Of a stretch of 64,000 nucleotides of DNA, positions 9,549 to 17,472 are shown in pieces. Location: assembly GCF_900241005.1 (NCBI RefSeq), contig NZ_OEST01000002.1, positions 310,001 to 374,000 on the forward strand, in the 5' to 3' direction. Made by a program: the position numbers and the translations under genes. The stretch comes from Bacteroides cutis. GTDB taxonomy: Bacteria > Bacteroidota > Bacteroidia > Bacteroidales > Bacteroidaceae. The notes below the pieces were generated by a model. The model had not been told where the DNA came from. It was given only the letters and a program-made list of their open reading frames with translations, and made no database searches. Within the stretch, counting starts at the first letter, position 1. Every line of letters starts with the position of its first letter.

Positions 9549-9935
9549 TTAACTTCCTGAAATCGGTTTTCTTATCAAATGGAACAATCGTAAACCATAT
9601 TCAATGGCATTCTCTCTATCCGGACGAATTAAGCAAGGCTCGTGTACGATAGCTCCCCAGCTATTATCTCCACCCATGCCCATCATACGGAAATCGATGA
9701 AGAGCAAACCATCTTTGTATTTATGGGTTAGAGTACACCAATAAATATCCGTGCGATGATTGTTTTCCTGTGGACCTACATAAGGTTCATACATATCCTT
9801 TATATCTGTGGTATACTCGTCAATGAATTGGGAAGTGCGGCGGTCACGATAGTTTTCTTTAGGTCCGCGCCCGTAATACGTCAAAGTTGTAAGTGCACCG
9901 GACAGTTGCATACGTAGGCCTGCGCGAGGTATCAT
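9549..9935 (-). pseudogene. C-terminal remnant of a GH2 beta-galactosidase
   Basis: The 128-residue frame matches only the last domain of LacZ-type beta-galactosidases: LTYYGRGPKENYRDR, a YVGPQENNHRTD block and a GMGGDNSWG block. The intact enzyme has about 1000 residues and its catalytic domain is absent here. The start ATG overlaps the stop of the upstream esterase gene (ATGA, 9932-9935), so the fragment could still be translated by coupling. It is probably the leftover of a deletion that removed the front of the gene; a domesticated small domain cannot be excluded. Confidence 0.8.
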
Positions 9936-10816
9936 AGGCGCTTGGGCATTTTCAGCGACAAATTCAATCCATCACGCAACCACTTTTCCAGTTCTCCAGT
10001 CCATTGGCGTTTATACATAAAATTATCACGAAATCCCCAACCATGCCCCCCGATAGGATAGACATGCAGACTAGCAGGTACTTTTTGTTCGCGCAAAGCT
10101 AGGAAATAGCCTATACCATTTATAGGTGGTACGGAACCGTCATCAGCAGAAAGCATGATGAATGCTTGTGGAGAACGGGCGGATACTTGGCGTTCGAGAC
10201 TGTACTTTTGCTCAAGTTCGGCAGAAGGATTTAAACCAATCAGGTTCTGGCGGGAACCGGCGTGCGTAACCCCTTTCAACATGGAAATGACAGGATAGAA
10301 CAAAATCTGAAAATCCGGCCGAGTTTCATCACTACTATACAATGTAGCAAGTGAAGCTGCCAGATGTCCTCCGGCAGACGCTCCCATGATACCCACACAA
10401 TGAGGATTGATTTTCCATTCTTTGGCTTTTGCACGCACCACGCGAATTGCTTGTTCTGCATCAGATAGAGGAACTTCGTAATGTCCATTCGGCATACGGT
10501 ATTTCAAAACGATGTATGTGATACCTTGCGCAGTGAACCAAGAAGACATATCATGACCTTCGTGGTTCATGGCAAGACGGGCATATCCGCCACCGGGGCA
10601 CATGATAATAGCCATACCGTTCGGTTTTTCTGGATGATATACGGTAATGGAAGGATTGACAACGTTGGCTACGCGTCCGCCTTCCATATTTTCCTCTGGG
10701 TCGGTCAGGCCATTTGTATTAGGTGCTCCGTTGGGCCATAGTAGTAACTCAACGGTTTTTTGAGCAGATAACATAGTTGATATAAATAAAAAAGATATAA
10801 TTAAAATCTTCTTCAT
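9932..10816 (-). CDS. Secreted alpha/beta-hydrolase, acetylxylan-esterase-like
   Basis: The 294-residue protein has a signal peptide (MKKILIISFLFISTMLSAQ) and a BD-FAE/esterase-lipase fold. The oxyanion-hole motif is CPGGGY (~72), the nucleophile serine sits in GASAGGH (~144), the acid in SADDGSVPP (~225) and the histidine in GGHGWG (~257). Relatives remove acyl groups from plant polysaccharides. It is followed by the beta-galactosidase remnant with a 4-base overlap, which suggests an eroded glycan-use locus. It lies 11 bases downstream of the OPT transporter gene and is likely co-transcribed with it. Confidence 0.88.
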   Translation of the reverse strand: MKKILIISFLFISTMLSAQKTVELLLWPNGAPNTNGLTDPEENMEGGRVANVVNPSITVYHPEKPNGMAIIMCPGGGYARLAMNHEGHDMSSWFTAQGITYIVLKYRMPNGHYEVPLSDAEQAIRVVRAKAKEWKINPHCVGIMGASAGGHLAASLATLYSSDETRPDFQILFYPVISMLKGVTHAGSRQNLIGLNPSAELEQKYSLERQVSARSPQAFIMLSADDGSVPPINGIGYFLALREQKVPASLHVYPIGGHGWGFRDNFMYKRQWTGELEKWLRDGLNLSLKMPKRL

Positions 10817-10827
10817 GATGTCCTTAT

Positions 10828-12888
10828 TTATTTTGTTTTCATTGTAACTTTAATAAAGAAGAATATCAATATGGCATATGCACCGAGAGCAAGTAGTTCG
10901 GAAGCTGAACTTCCCATCCATACATTAATTTGTTGGGCATAGCGAATTAGCCATATTGGGACATTGTAATTGTTCAACACCATTTCCATCGGGTCAGTAA
11001 GATTGATACCACCGAAACGCATGGCGGCACTTACTACTCCCATCAGGGCTCCACCGGCAATAAATCCGGAAGCGAGTAATGTTCCCTTTTCACCACGAGC
11101 GGTGTTGACAGCGGTATCTTTGCTACGAGAAGTAACGTACCAGTTTACAGCACCACCAACAACCAATGGTACATTCAATTCTAATGGGATGAACATACCC
11201 AATGCAAATGCCAATGCCGGAATTTTAAAGACGGTCAGTATGATAGCGAGCACGGCGCCAATACCATATAGTAGCCAAGGCGCACCTACACCATTCATCA
11301 ATGGTTCAATGACGGCAGCCATCGCATTGGCTTGCGGAGCAGCCAGTTGTCCACTAGTAAAACCATATGTTTTATTCAGGATAATCATAACTCCACCTAC
11401 CGTAGCTGCAGAAACAATGGTTCCGAGAAATTTCCATGTTTCTTGTTTGGCAGGCGTACTTCCCAGCCAGTAACCAATTTTCAAGTCAGTAATGAATCCA
11501 CCCGCCATAGACAGTGCCGTACAAACCACACCCCCCATAACCAATGCTGCAACCATACCCTCGGGCCCTTTCAGCCCGACAGCTACCATTACTACCGATG
11601 CCAAAATTAAGGTCATCAGTGTCATTCCCGAAACCGGATTTGTACCTACGATGGCGATAGCATTGGCTGCTACTGTTGTAAACAGGAAAGCAATACCGGC
11701 AACCAGCAAGATAGCTACTACGGTATGCAGGATATTACCTTGCATCACGTCAAAATAGAAGAACATCATCACCAGCAACAAGGTAATGATAGAACCAATA
11801 GCGATAATCTTCATAGAAATATCGCGTTGTGTACGTTTTACGCTTGCTTCAACATTATTCGACTTTCCACCCATTTCTTTGGCAGCCAGTCCTACAGCAC
11901 TCTTGATGATACTCCATGATTTGATGATACCGATGATACCCGCCATTGCGATACCGCCGATACCGATACTCTTGGCATAGTATTTAAATATATCTTCGGG
12001 AGCCATCGCACCGACGGTGGTGGCTATTTCCGGATTCCATTGGTTCAACACACTGTCTCCCCAAATCATAGACATACTGGGGATGATTATCCACCATACG
12101 GCCAAAGAACCGGCACAGATGATAGAAGCGTATTTTAGTCCGACGATATAGCCCAAACCAAGTACAGCGGCACCTGTATTCACTTTGAATACTAATTTGG
12201 CTTTCTCTGCCAGCATTTCGCCAAATTCGCAAACACGGGTGGTAAAGTTCTCGTTCCACCAACCGAAGGTAGCCACAATAAAGTCATACAAACCACCTAT
12301 GATACCTGCCATCAGCAACGGTTTAGCCTGACTTCCACCTTTCTCTCCCGATACAAGTACCTGTGTGGTAGCCGTAGCTTCAGGGAAAGGATATTTACCG
12401 TGCATGTCGCTGACAAAATATTTGCGGAAAGGAATAAGGAAGAGAATACCCAGTATACCTCCCAGCAGAGAGCTGATAAATACTTGTGTAAAAGTGACAG
12501 TGATTTCTTTGGGATAACTTTCCTGAAGAATATACAAGGCGGGCAGTGTGAAAATAGCTCCTGCAACAATTACACCAGAGCTTGCCCCGATAGACTGGAT
12601 AATAACATTTTCGCCTAAAGCACCTTTACGTTTGGCTGCACCAGATACACCGACAGCGATAATTGCGATGGGGATGGCAGCTTCGAATACTTGTCCTACT
12701 TTCAATCCCAGATAAGCGGCGGCAGCCGAAAAAAGGATAGCCATCGCAATACCCCATGATACAGACCATAAGTTTACTTCGGGATACTTTTTGTTGGAGT
12801 CCATCAAAGGATTATAGACTTCACCCGGCTTCAATTCACGGAATGCATTTTCTGGCAAGCCGGTAAATTTCTCTTCTTCTTGTTTCAT
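10828..12888 (-). CDS. OPT family oligopeptide/metal-chelate transporter
   Basis: This 686-residue polytopic protein matches the oligopeptide transporter (OPT) family. It has the N-terminal motif LPENAFRELKPGEVYNPL, then about 14 to 16 hydrophobic segments, including SIGASSGVIVAGAIF and KYPFPEATATTQVLVSGE. Bacterial OPT proteins import peptides or possibly metal chelates; the substrate is not predictable. It heads a leftward group with the esterase 11 bases downstream. Length and motifs are complete. Confidence 0.93.
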   Translation of the reverse strand: MKQEEEKFTGLPENAFRELKPGEVYNPLMDSNKKYPEVNLWSVSWGIAMAILFSAAAAYLGLKVGQVFEAAIPIAIIAVGVSGAAKRKGALGENVIIQSIGASSGVIVAGAIFTLPALYILQESYPKEITVTFTQVFISSLLGGILGILFLIPFRKYFVSDMHGKYPFPEATATTQVLVSGEKGGSQAKPLLMAGIIGGLYDFIVATFGWWNENFTTRVCEFGEMLAEKAKLVFKVNTGAAVLGLGYIVGLKYASIICAGSLAVWWIIIPSMSMIWGDSVLNQWNPEIATTVGAMAPEDIFKYYAKSIGIGGIAMAGIIGIIKSWSIIKSAVGLAAKEMGGKSNNVEASVKRTQRDISMKIIAIGSIITLLLVMMFFYFDVMQGNILHTVVAILLVAGIAFLFTTVAANAIAIVGTNPVSGMTLMTLILASVVMVAVGLKGPEGMVAALVMGGVVCTALSMAGGFITDLKIGYWLGSTPAKQETWKFLGTIVSAATVGGVMIILNKTYGFTSGQLAAPQANAMAAVIEPLMNGVGAPWLLYGIGAVLAIILTVFKIPALAFALGMFIPLELNVPLVVGGAVNWYVTSRSKDTAVNTARGEKGTLLASGFIAGGALMGVVSAAMRFGGINLTDPMEMVLNNYNVPIWLIRYAQQINVWMGSSASELLALGAYAILIFFFIKVTMKTK

Positions 12889-12960
12889 AGTTTCCTATAA
12901 GTTTATTATTTGTTATGTGTCTATTATATAATGATTTCTTTAATAGACTTCAAAGAAAGC

Positions 12961-12996
12961 AAAAAAAAAGGAGAATTAAAAAATTCTCCTTTTTTC
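12961..12996 (-). terminator. Intrinsic terminator after the DUF1573 gene
   Basis: An 8-bp stem (12970-12977 with 12982-12989), extended by flanking A and T runs, lies directly downstream of the DUF1573 gene on the minus strand. The minus-strand T-run corresponds to the A-run at 12961-12969. Confidence 0.8.
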
Positions 12997-13012
12997 TGTA
13001 TAATAAAAACGC

Positions 13013-13414
13013 TTATTTACCACCTTTGGGAGTCATATTACCTTCCACAAAAATTCTCATCATTTCCGTCTTGGCATTGGTACGCAGGGTAATGGACTTC
13101 TTGAAGTGACCGGGATACTTACCTGTACCGTTGTATGTGATCTTTATAGTCCCTGTCTTTCCGGGCAATACCGGTTCTTGCGTATATTCGGGTACAGTAC
13201 ATCCACAGGACGCTACAGCCTGATGAATGACCAACGGCGCATCACCGACATTAGTAAACTTGAACGTGTAACTTACTATCGGCTTTTCTTCAGGGAAAGT
13301 CCCAAAGTCGTGCGTGGTTTTTTCAAACTTGATGTCTGCCTGTCCTTGCGCATGGGCATAACCGATACTCATAACCAACAGCATCATATAAAAAGCGAGT
13401 TTCTTCATGTTCAT
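13013..13414 (-). CDS. DUF1573 secreted protein
   Basis: The 133-residue protein has a signal peptide (cleavage near AHAQG, ~22) and a single DUF1573 domain, an immunoglobulin-like/ASPM-SPD-2-type beta fold: HDFGTFPEEKP, FKFTNVGDAPLVI, ASCGCTVPEY and GTGKYPGHFKKSI. The paired cysteines in CGC are typical of the family. The molecular role is not established. It is monocistronic, with its own terminator and a -7 box at 13438-13445. Confidence 0.9.
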   Translation of the reverse strand: MNMKKLAFYMMLLVMSIGYAHAQGQADIKFEKTTHDFGTFPEEKPIVSYTFKFTNVGDAPLVIHQAVASCGCTVPEYTQEPVLPGKTGTIKITYNGTGKYPGHFKKSITLRTNAKTEMMRIFVEGNMTPKGGK

Positions 13415-13437
13415 ATCTTTTTTAGTTTACGATGGGA

Positions 13438-13445
13438 CAAAGGTA
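13438..13445 (-). promoter_or_regulatory. -7 promoter box of the DUF1573 gene
   Basis: The plus-strand CAAAGGTA reads TACCTTTG on the minus strand, matching TAnnTTTG, about 24 bases before the start codon. No well-spaced -33 element is seen. Confidence 0.55.
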
Positions 13446-13514
13446 AGTCTTTTTGGGGAAATACACTCTTAACAATGTGCGAAATTGTATTAAATCGGAG
13501 ATATACCCGTGTGT

Positions 13515-13541
13515 GATACCTACCGTATCAACACATGATAC
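13515..13541. repeat. Short alternating inverted repeats in a gene-free stretch
   Basis: Within the otherwise empty 13446-13637 stretch, GATAC (13515-13519), GTATCA (13525-13530) and TGATAC (13536-13541) alternate in orientation with 5-base spacers, giving two overlapping palindromes. It could be a protein-binding site or chance. Nothing else recognisable lies in this stretch. Confidence 0.35.
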
Positions 13542-13637
13542 AGGAACTACCAACAGCTGGTACCGTCACTACCCAAACGAGATATTCTATTGGTACATAC
13601 AACATGTTAATACATAGTAGGTATGCATTCCATTTTA

Positions 13638-14342
13638 TTATCCGTTCTGTTGGATGATAAGTAATGAAAAATAAGGAAAGTGAAGATTTCCAATCAGTTT
13701 GATATCATTGGAATACTTTTCTTCCGGTGTTCCCACATTTTCAAAATAATGATAGCCGTATTCGGGATGAATGCGAATACACCGATGGACTTCATCAGTA
13801 CATTGTGATAACTTCATAATGACGATTACGCTCTTTTCATGAATAAGTTTTTCTATCTCTTCCGTTGTAGTGATACCTGGAATTATAGTTACACGCTCTT
13901 CCTGGCTGGCAATGTGCAGTCCGCCTCGTGCACCGGAAGCAATAAAGGCGGGGATACCGGCCACCTGTTCCACAGGAATGCCGATAGTTTGCAGTTTCTC
14001 GAAAATATAGTGTACTGATGAGTAGAAACCGGCGTCTCCCTCGGCCACGATTGCTACTTTTTTCCCTTCTTTACATAATAAGATCGTTTCCTCATAAACC
14101 CAGTCATAGGCAGCTAATGCTTTTTCACGTTGTTTACTCATGGGAAGAGGAAAGCGATGGATGCAGTCGATGGGAATATCCAGTCGGCGCATGATATCGG
14201 CAGCTCGTGAGAGTGTCCGTCCATCCCGGATCCGAGTCTCGGGGCAGAAAATACAATCGGCGTTTTGCAAGGCTTTCAATCCTTTCAGGGTGATTAATTC
14301 CGGTTCACCCGGGCCAAGGGATACGAATATGACAGGATGCAT
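13638..14342 (-). CDS. cbiL: Cobalt-precorrin-2 C20-methyltransferase
   Basis: This SAM-dependent enzyme methylates C20 of (cobalt-)precorrin-2, the first ring-contraction preparation step of corrin synthesis. The 234-residue protein has the tetrapyrrole methylase fold: N-terminal FVSLGPGEPELITLKG, the central VAEGDAGFYSSVHYI (~99) and VAGIPAFIASGA (~126). The context of other cbi genes supports the assignment. It stands apart from the main corrin cluster, divergent from the AraC-type regulator gene, and no riboswitch is visible upstream. Confidence 0.92.
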   Translation of the reverse strand: MHPVIFVSLGPGEPELITLKGLKALQNADCIFCPETRIRDGRTLSRAADIMRRLDIPIDCIHRFPLPMSKQREKALAAYDWVYEETILLCKEGKKVAIVAEGDAGFYSSVHYIFEKLQTIGIPVEQVAGIPAFIASGARGGLHIASQEERVTIIPGITTTEEIEKLIHEKSVIVIMKLSQCTDEVHRCIRIHPEYGYHYFENVGTPEEKYSNDIKLIGNLHFPYFSLLIIQQNG

Positions 14343-14450
14343 TGATTTTATAGATTTAAATTAATCTTATGATTTAAAATGAAAAACTTAAAAGTTTGGA
14401 GATTTAGATGCAAAAGTCGGGAAATAATCGGTATTAAGCAAGATATTGTT

Positions 14451-14458
14451 TATCTTTG
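14451..14458 (+). promoter_or_regulatory. -7 promoter box of the AraC-type regulator gene
   Basis: TATCTTTG is an exact TAnnTTTG box. It overlaps a TTG that could otherwise be read as a start at 14456, so the ATG at 14486 is preferred, with a leader of about 24 bases. Confidence 0.65.
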
Positions 14459-14485
14459 TTTTCACGTACCAAACCATCTATATTA

Positions 14486-15343
14486 ATGGATTATCAACTC
14501 AATACCCGCTTGAATGGCAATATCGTCCTGACTCATCGATTCCATGAACGTAAACCTTTGCAACATGATAAAACCTTATATAAGTTTATTTGGGTACAGA
14601 GTGGTTCATTAATGGTAGAAGTTGACCATATTCCTATGTATCTGATGAAAGATGAAATCGTGACATTGACCCCGTTGCATCATTTGGAAGTGAAACAGAT
14701 AGAGGGTGAATATCTGACTTTTTTATTCAATAGTAACTTTTATTGTATCTTCGGACATGACAATGAAGTGTCGTGTAACGGTTTCCTCTTCTATGGTTCT
14801 TCCAATGTGATGAGACTGAAGCTGTCTAGAGAAGAAACGTCTAATTTGTATGATATTGTGCGTATCTTCTGCCAAGAATCTGCTATACATGATAATCTGC
14901 AAGAGGAAATGTTACGTATAGTTCTGAAACGTTTTATCATAACTTGTACGCGTATTGCCCGGCAAAAGTTTCAGGTAGGAAAAGAAAAAGGGAAAGCATT
15001 CGATATTATTCGTCAGTATTATGTGTTAGTAGATCAGAATTTTAAAGAGAAAAAACAGGTACAGGACTATGCCGATATTCTTTGCCGTTCGCCCAAGACA
15101 TTATCCAATTTGTTCTCTACTTGTAACCGGCCTTCACCTTTACGGGTTATTCATGAACGGATAGAAGCAGAGGCAAAGCGACTTTTGCTTTATACGAAAA
15201 AAAGTATCAAGGAAATCAGTATCATTCTAGGTTTTGAAGATATTGCTGCATTCAGCCGTTTTTTCAAGAAAATGACGGGAGAAAGTGTCTCGGAATACAG
15301 AAGAAGAGTACAACGGGAAGAATTGCCAACCGTTACGGAATAA
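14486..15343 (+). CDS. AraC family regulator, RclR-like position
   Basis: The 285-residue protein has an N-terminal cupin-like sensing part (~1-150) and a C-terminal double helix-turn-helix (~185-275; IKEISIILGFEDIAAFSRFFKKMTG is diagnostic, given here only as family evidence around residue 240). It contains six cysteines, two of them in the sensing region (FYCIFG and VSCNGF). It precedes genes for DUF417 and an RclA-like reductase, the order expected for a reactive-chlorine response regulator. Whether its cysteines sense oxidants like RclR is inference. The start was moved to the ATG at 14486 because the promoter box covers the upstream TTG. Confidence 0.85.
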   Translation: MDYQLNTRLNGNIVLTHRFHERKPLQHDKTLYKFIWVQSGSLMVEVDHIPMYLMKDEIVTLTPLHHLEVKQIEGEYLTFLFNSNFYCIFGHDNEVSCNGFLFYGSSNVMRLKLSREETSNLYDIVRIFCQESAIHDNLQEEMLRIVLKRFIITCTRIARQKFQVGKEKGKAFDIIRQYYVLVDQNFKEKKQVQDYADILCRSPKTLSNLFSTCNRPSPLRVIHERIEAEAKRLLLYTKKSIKEISIILGFEDIAAFSRFFKKMTGESVSEYRRRVQREELPTVTE

Positions 15344-15373
15344 TTGCCATTTCGCGGATGGGCGAAAACAGGG

Positions 15374-15389
15374 ATATTTGCAGAAATAT
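15374..15389. promoter_or_regulatory. Palindrome before the DUF417-reductase operon
   Basis: ATATTT and AAATAT form a perfect 6-bp inverted repeat around GCAG, 22 bases before the DUF417 start codon. It may be an operator for the adjacent AraC-type protein, but the AT-rich setting makes chance possible. Confidence 0.3.
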
Positions 15390-15410
15390 TTAATTTAAAA
15401 ACAACTGAAT

Positions 15411-16001
15411 ATGAAAACTAAATTGCAAAACCTGTTTGTGGCTGTCCTGACGTTTGCTGCTTCTACCCAAAAATTAGGTATTAATTTAATTCGTGTGTCA
15501 ATCTTGGTCATCTTTGTATGGATAGGCAGCCTGAAATTTTGGAATTATGAAGCCGAAGGTATTGTACCTTTCGTTGCCAATAGTCCTTTTATGAGTTTCT
15601 TCTATTCAAAGAGTGTACCTGAATATAAAGAGTATAAGTTGAAGGAAGGTGAGTTCAATGAAACAAAACACCAATGGCATGTCGAGAATAATACCTATGT
15701 CTTTTCTTATGGTTTGGGTATCCTCATTATAACAATCGGTATTCTTACGTTCCTGGGTCTTTTTTTTCCGAAAATCGGATTGACAGGAGCAATATTAACC
15801 ATTATAATGACTGTTGGAACGTTATCTTTCCTTGTCACCACTCCCGAAGTATGGGTACCCGATTTGGGAAGTGGGGAACATGGTTTTCCATTGCTGACAG
15901 GAGCAGGACGTCTGGTCATTAAAGATACAGCTATTCTTGCAGGTGCGGTTGTTATACTGTCAGATAGTGCAAAAAGTGTATTAAATCAATTAAAGAAATA
16001 A
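15411..16001 (+). CDS. DUF417 membrane protein, RclC/YkgB-like
   Basis: The 196-residue inner-membrane protein has about four hydrophobic segments and the DUF417 hallmark IGSLKFWNYEAEGIVPFV followed by NSPFMSFFY (~40-66). In E. coli the family member RclC belongs to the reactive-chlorine resistance regulon with RclR and RclA. Here it sits between an AraC-type regulator and an RclA-like reductase, separated from the latter by 4 bases, clearly one operon. Biochemical role is unknown. Confidence 0.88.
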   Translation: MKTKLQNLFVAVLTFAASTQKLGINLIRVSILVIFVWIGSLKFWNYEAEGIVPFVANSPFMSFFYSKSVPEYKEYKLKEGEFNETKHQWHVENNTYVFSYGLGILIITIGILTFLGLFFPKIGLTGAILTIIMTVGTLSFLVTTPEVWVPDLGSGEHGFPLLTGAGRLVIKDTAILAGAVVILSDSAKSVLNQLKK

Positions 16002-16005
16002 GGTT

Positions 16006-17361
16006 ATGAAAAAGTATGATGCTATTATTATTGGATTTGGTAAAGGAGGTAAGACACTGGCTACCGAACTGGCAAAGCGGGATCGTTCAGTTGCCATGAT
16101 AGAACGTTCGGATAAAATGTATGGAGGTACCTGTATCAATATTGGTTGTATCCCTACAAAGGCTTTGGTACACTCTGCAAAGTTAGCAGATAAGCATGCT
16201 TCTTGGGAGGAAAAGCAGACATATTACAACCGGGCTATCGCACAGAAAGAAGAAGTAACTTCTTTTCTGCGTCAGAAAAATTATCATAATCTGGCGGATC
16301 ATCCACATATAACGGTATATACCGGCATCGGCTCTTTTGCAGGACCTGACGTGGTAGAGGTATGTATGGCCGATGAAACCATACAGTTGCAGGCTCCACA
16401 AATCTTTATCAATACGGGTGCCGAAACTATTATTCCGCCCATTGAAGGAATAATAGATAACAAGAACGTTTATACGAGTACTTCTATTATGGAACTGACC
16501 GAATTACCTGCTCGTCTTGTCATTGTAGGTGGTGGTTATATTGGTCTGGAGTTTGCATCTATGTATGCATCTTTCGGTTCACAGGTAACGGTATTGGAAG
16601 GGGCTTCTGAATTAATTTCAAGAGAAGACCGTGACATTGCCACCAGCGTTCAGGGTGTACTGGAGCAGAAAGGAATAGAATTCTGTCTGAACGCCCGCGT
16701 ACAATCCGTGGAAGGCTCTACCGTAGTTTATCGGAATGCGGTGACAGGTGATGAATATCGGTTGGAAGCTGACGCGATTTTGATGGCAACGGGACGGCGT
16801 CCCAACACAGCCGGATTGAATTTGGAAGTAGCCGGAGTTGAATTGGATGAACGGGGTGCCATCATTGTCAACGAACATTTGCAAACTAGTAATCCCAATA
16901 TCCGTGCTATAGGTGATGTGAAAGGGGGCTTACAGTTTACTTATATTTCTTTGGATGATTATCGTATCTTGCGTGAAGACTTGTTTGGAGCAGGAGAACG
17001 TAACTTATCCGATCGTGATCCGATAAGTTACTCGGTATTTATTGACCCTCCACTTTCACGAATCGGAATGAGTGAAACAGAGGCGAATAGAAAGGGACTG
17101 AATATAAAGATAAATAAACTACCTGTTGCTGCTATTCCACGTGCAAGGACTTTAGGTGATACTAATGGGCTATTTAAGGTCGTGATAGATGCCAATACGG
17201 ATAAGATATTGGGTTGTACACTATTTGGTCCCGATTCAAGTGAGGTCATCAACCTGATAGCAATGGCAATGAAGACGGGACAGAAATACACTTTCCTGCG
17301 TGACTTTATATTTACCCATCCTAGTATGAGCGAAGCATTAAATGACTTGATGAGTTTTTAA
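16006..17361 (+). CDS. RclA-like FAD pyridine-nucleotide disulfide oxidoreductase
   Basis: The 451-residue flavoenzyme has an N-terminal FAD motif (IIGFGKGGKT, ~8), the redox-active disulfide CINIGC (~42-47), an NAD(P)-binding motif VGGGYIGLEFAS (~174), the second FAD motif near AIGDVKGG and a C-terminal dimerisation domain ending FTHPSMSEALNDL. RclA of E. coli has this architecture and protects against hypochlorous acid and copper. The DUF417 and AraC neighbours favour RclA over dihydrolipoamide dehydrogenase or mercuric reductase; no 2-oxo acid dehydrogenase or mer genes are near. The assignment is by family and context. Confidence 0.87.
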   Translation: MKKYDAIIIGFGKGGKTLATELAKRDRSVAMIERSDKMYGGTCINIGCIPTKALVHSAKLADKHASWEEKQTYYNRAIAQKEEVTSFLRQKNYHNLADHPHITVYTGIGSFAGPDVVEVCMADETIQLQAPQIFINTGAETIIPPIEGIIDNKNVYTSTSIMELTELPARLVIVGGGYIGLEFASMYASFGSQVTVLEGASELISREDRDIATSVQGVLEQKGIEFCLNARVQSVEGSTVVYRNAVTGDEYRLEADAILMATGRRPNTAGLNLEVAGVELDERGAIIVNEHLQTSNPNIRAIGDVKGGLQFTYISLDDYRILREDLFGAGERNLSDRDPISYSVFIDPPLSRIGMSETEANRKGLNIKINKLPVAAIPRARTLGDTNGLFKVVIDANTDKILGCTLFGPDSSEVINLIAMAMKTGQKYTFLRDFIFTHPSMSEALNDLMSF

Positions 17362-17375
17362 TCACAAATAGGTAA

Positions 17376-17455
17376 TTGGGCACAATATCCAGTAATTAAT
17401 TGAGGGAGAACTTGCGTATCTCCCCAAAATTGACGAATATTGTGCTCAAATTTTT
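17376..17455 (+). terminator. Nested hairpin between the reductase and btuF-like genes
   Basis: A 13-bp outer stem (17376-17388 with 17437-17449, one wobble) encloses an inner 6-bp stem (17404-17409 with 17419-17424), followed by a short T-run. It probably ends the oxidant-defence operon; its extra inner stem and closeness to the next start codon (17473) leave room for a regulatory role. Confidence 0.6.
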
Positions 17456-17472
17456 ATGAAACTCAGATACCC

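Noticed and set aside
12910..13109. Short plus-strand frames upstream of and across the DUF1573 gene end
   Set aside because: They run through the terminator poly-A and antisense to the DUF1573 gene; composition is that of low-complexity AT-rich DNA.
16006..17361. Dihydrolipoamide dehydrogenase or mercuric reductase
   Set aside because: No 2-oxo acid dehydrogenase or mer genes nearby, and the DUF417 and AraC neighbours fit RclA.
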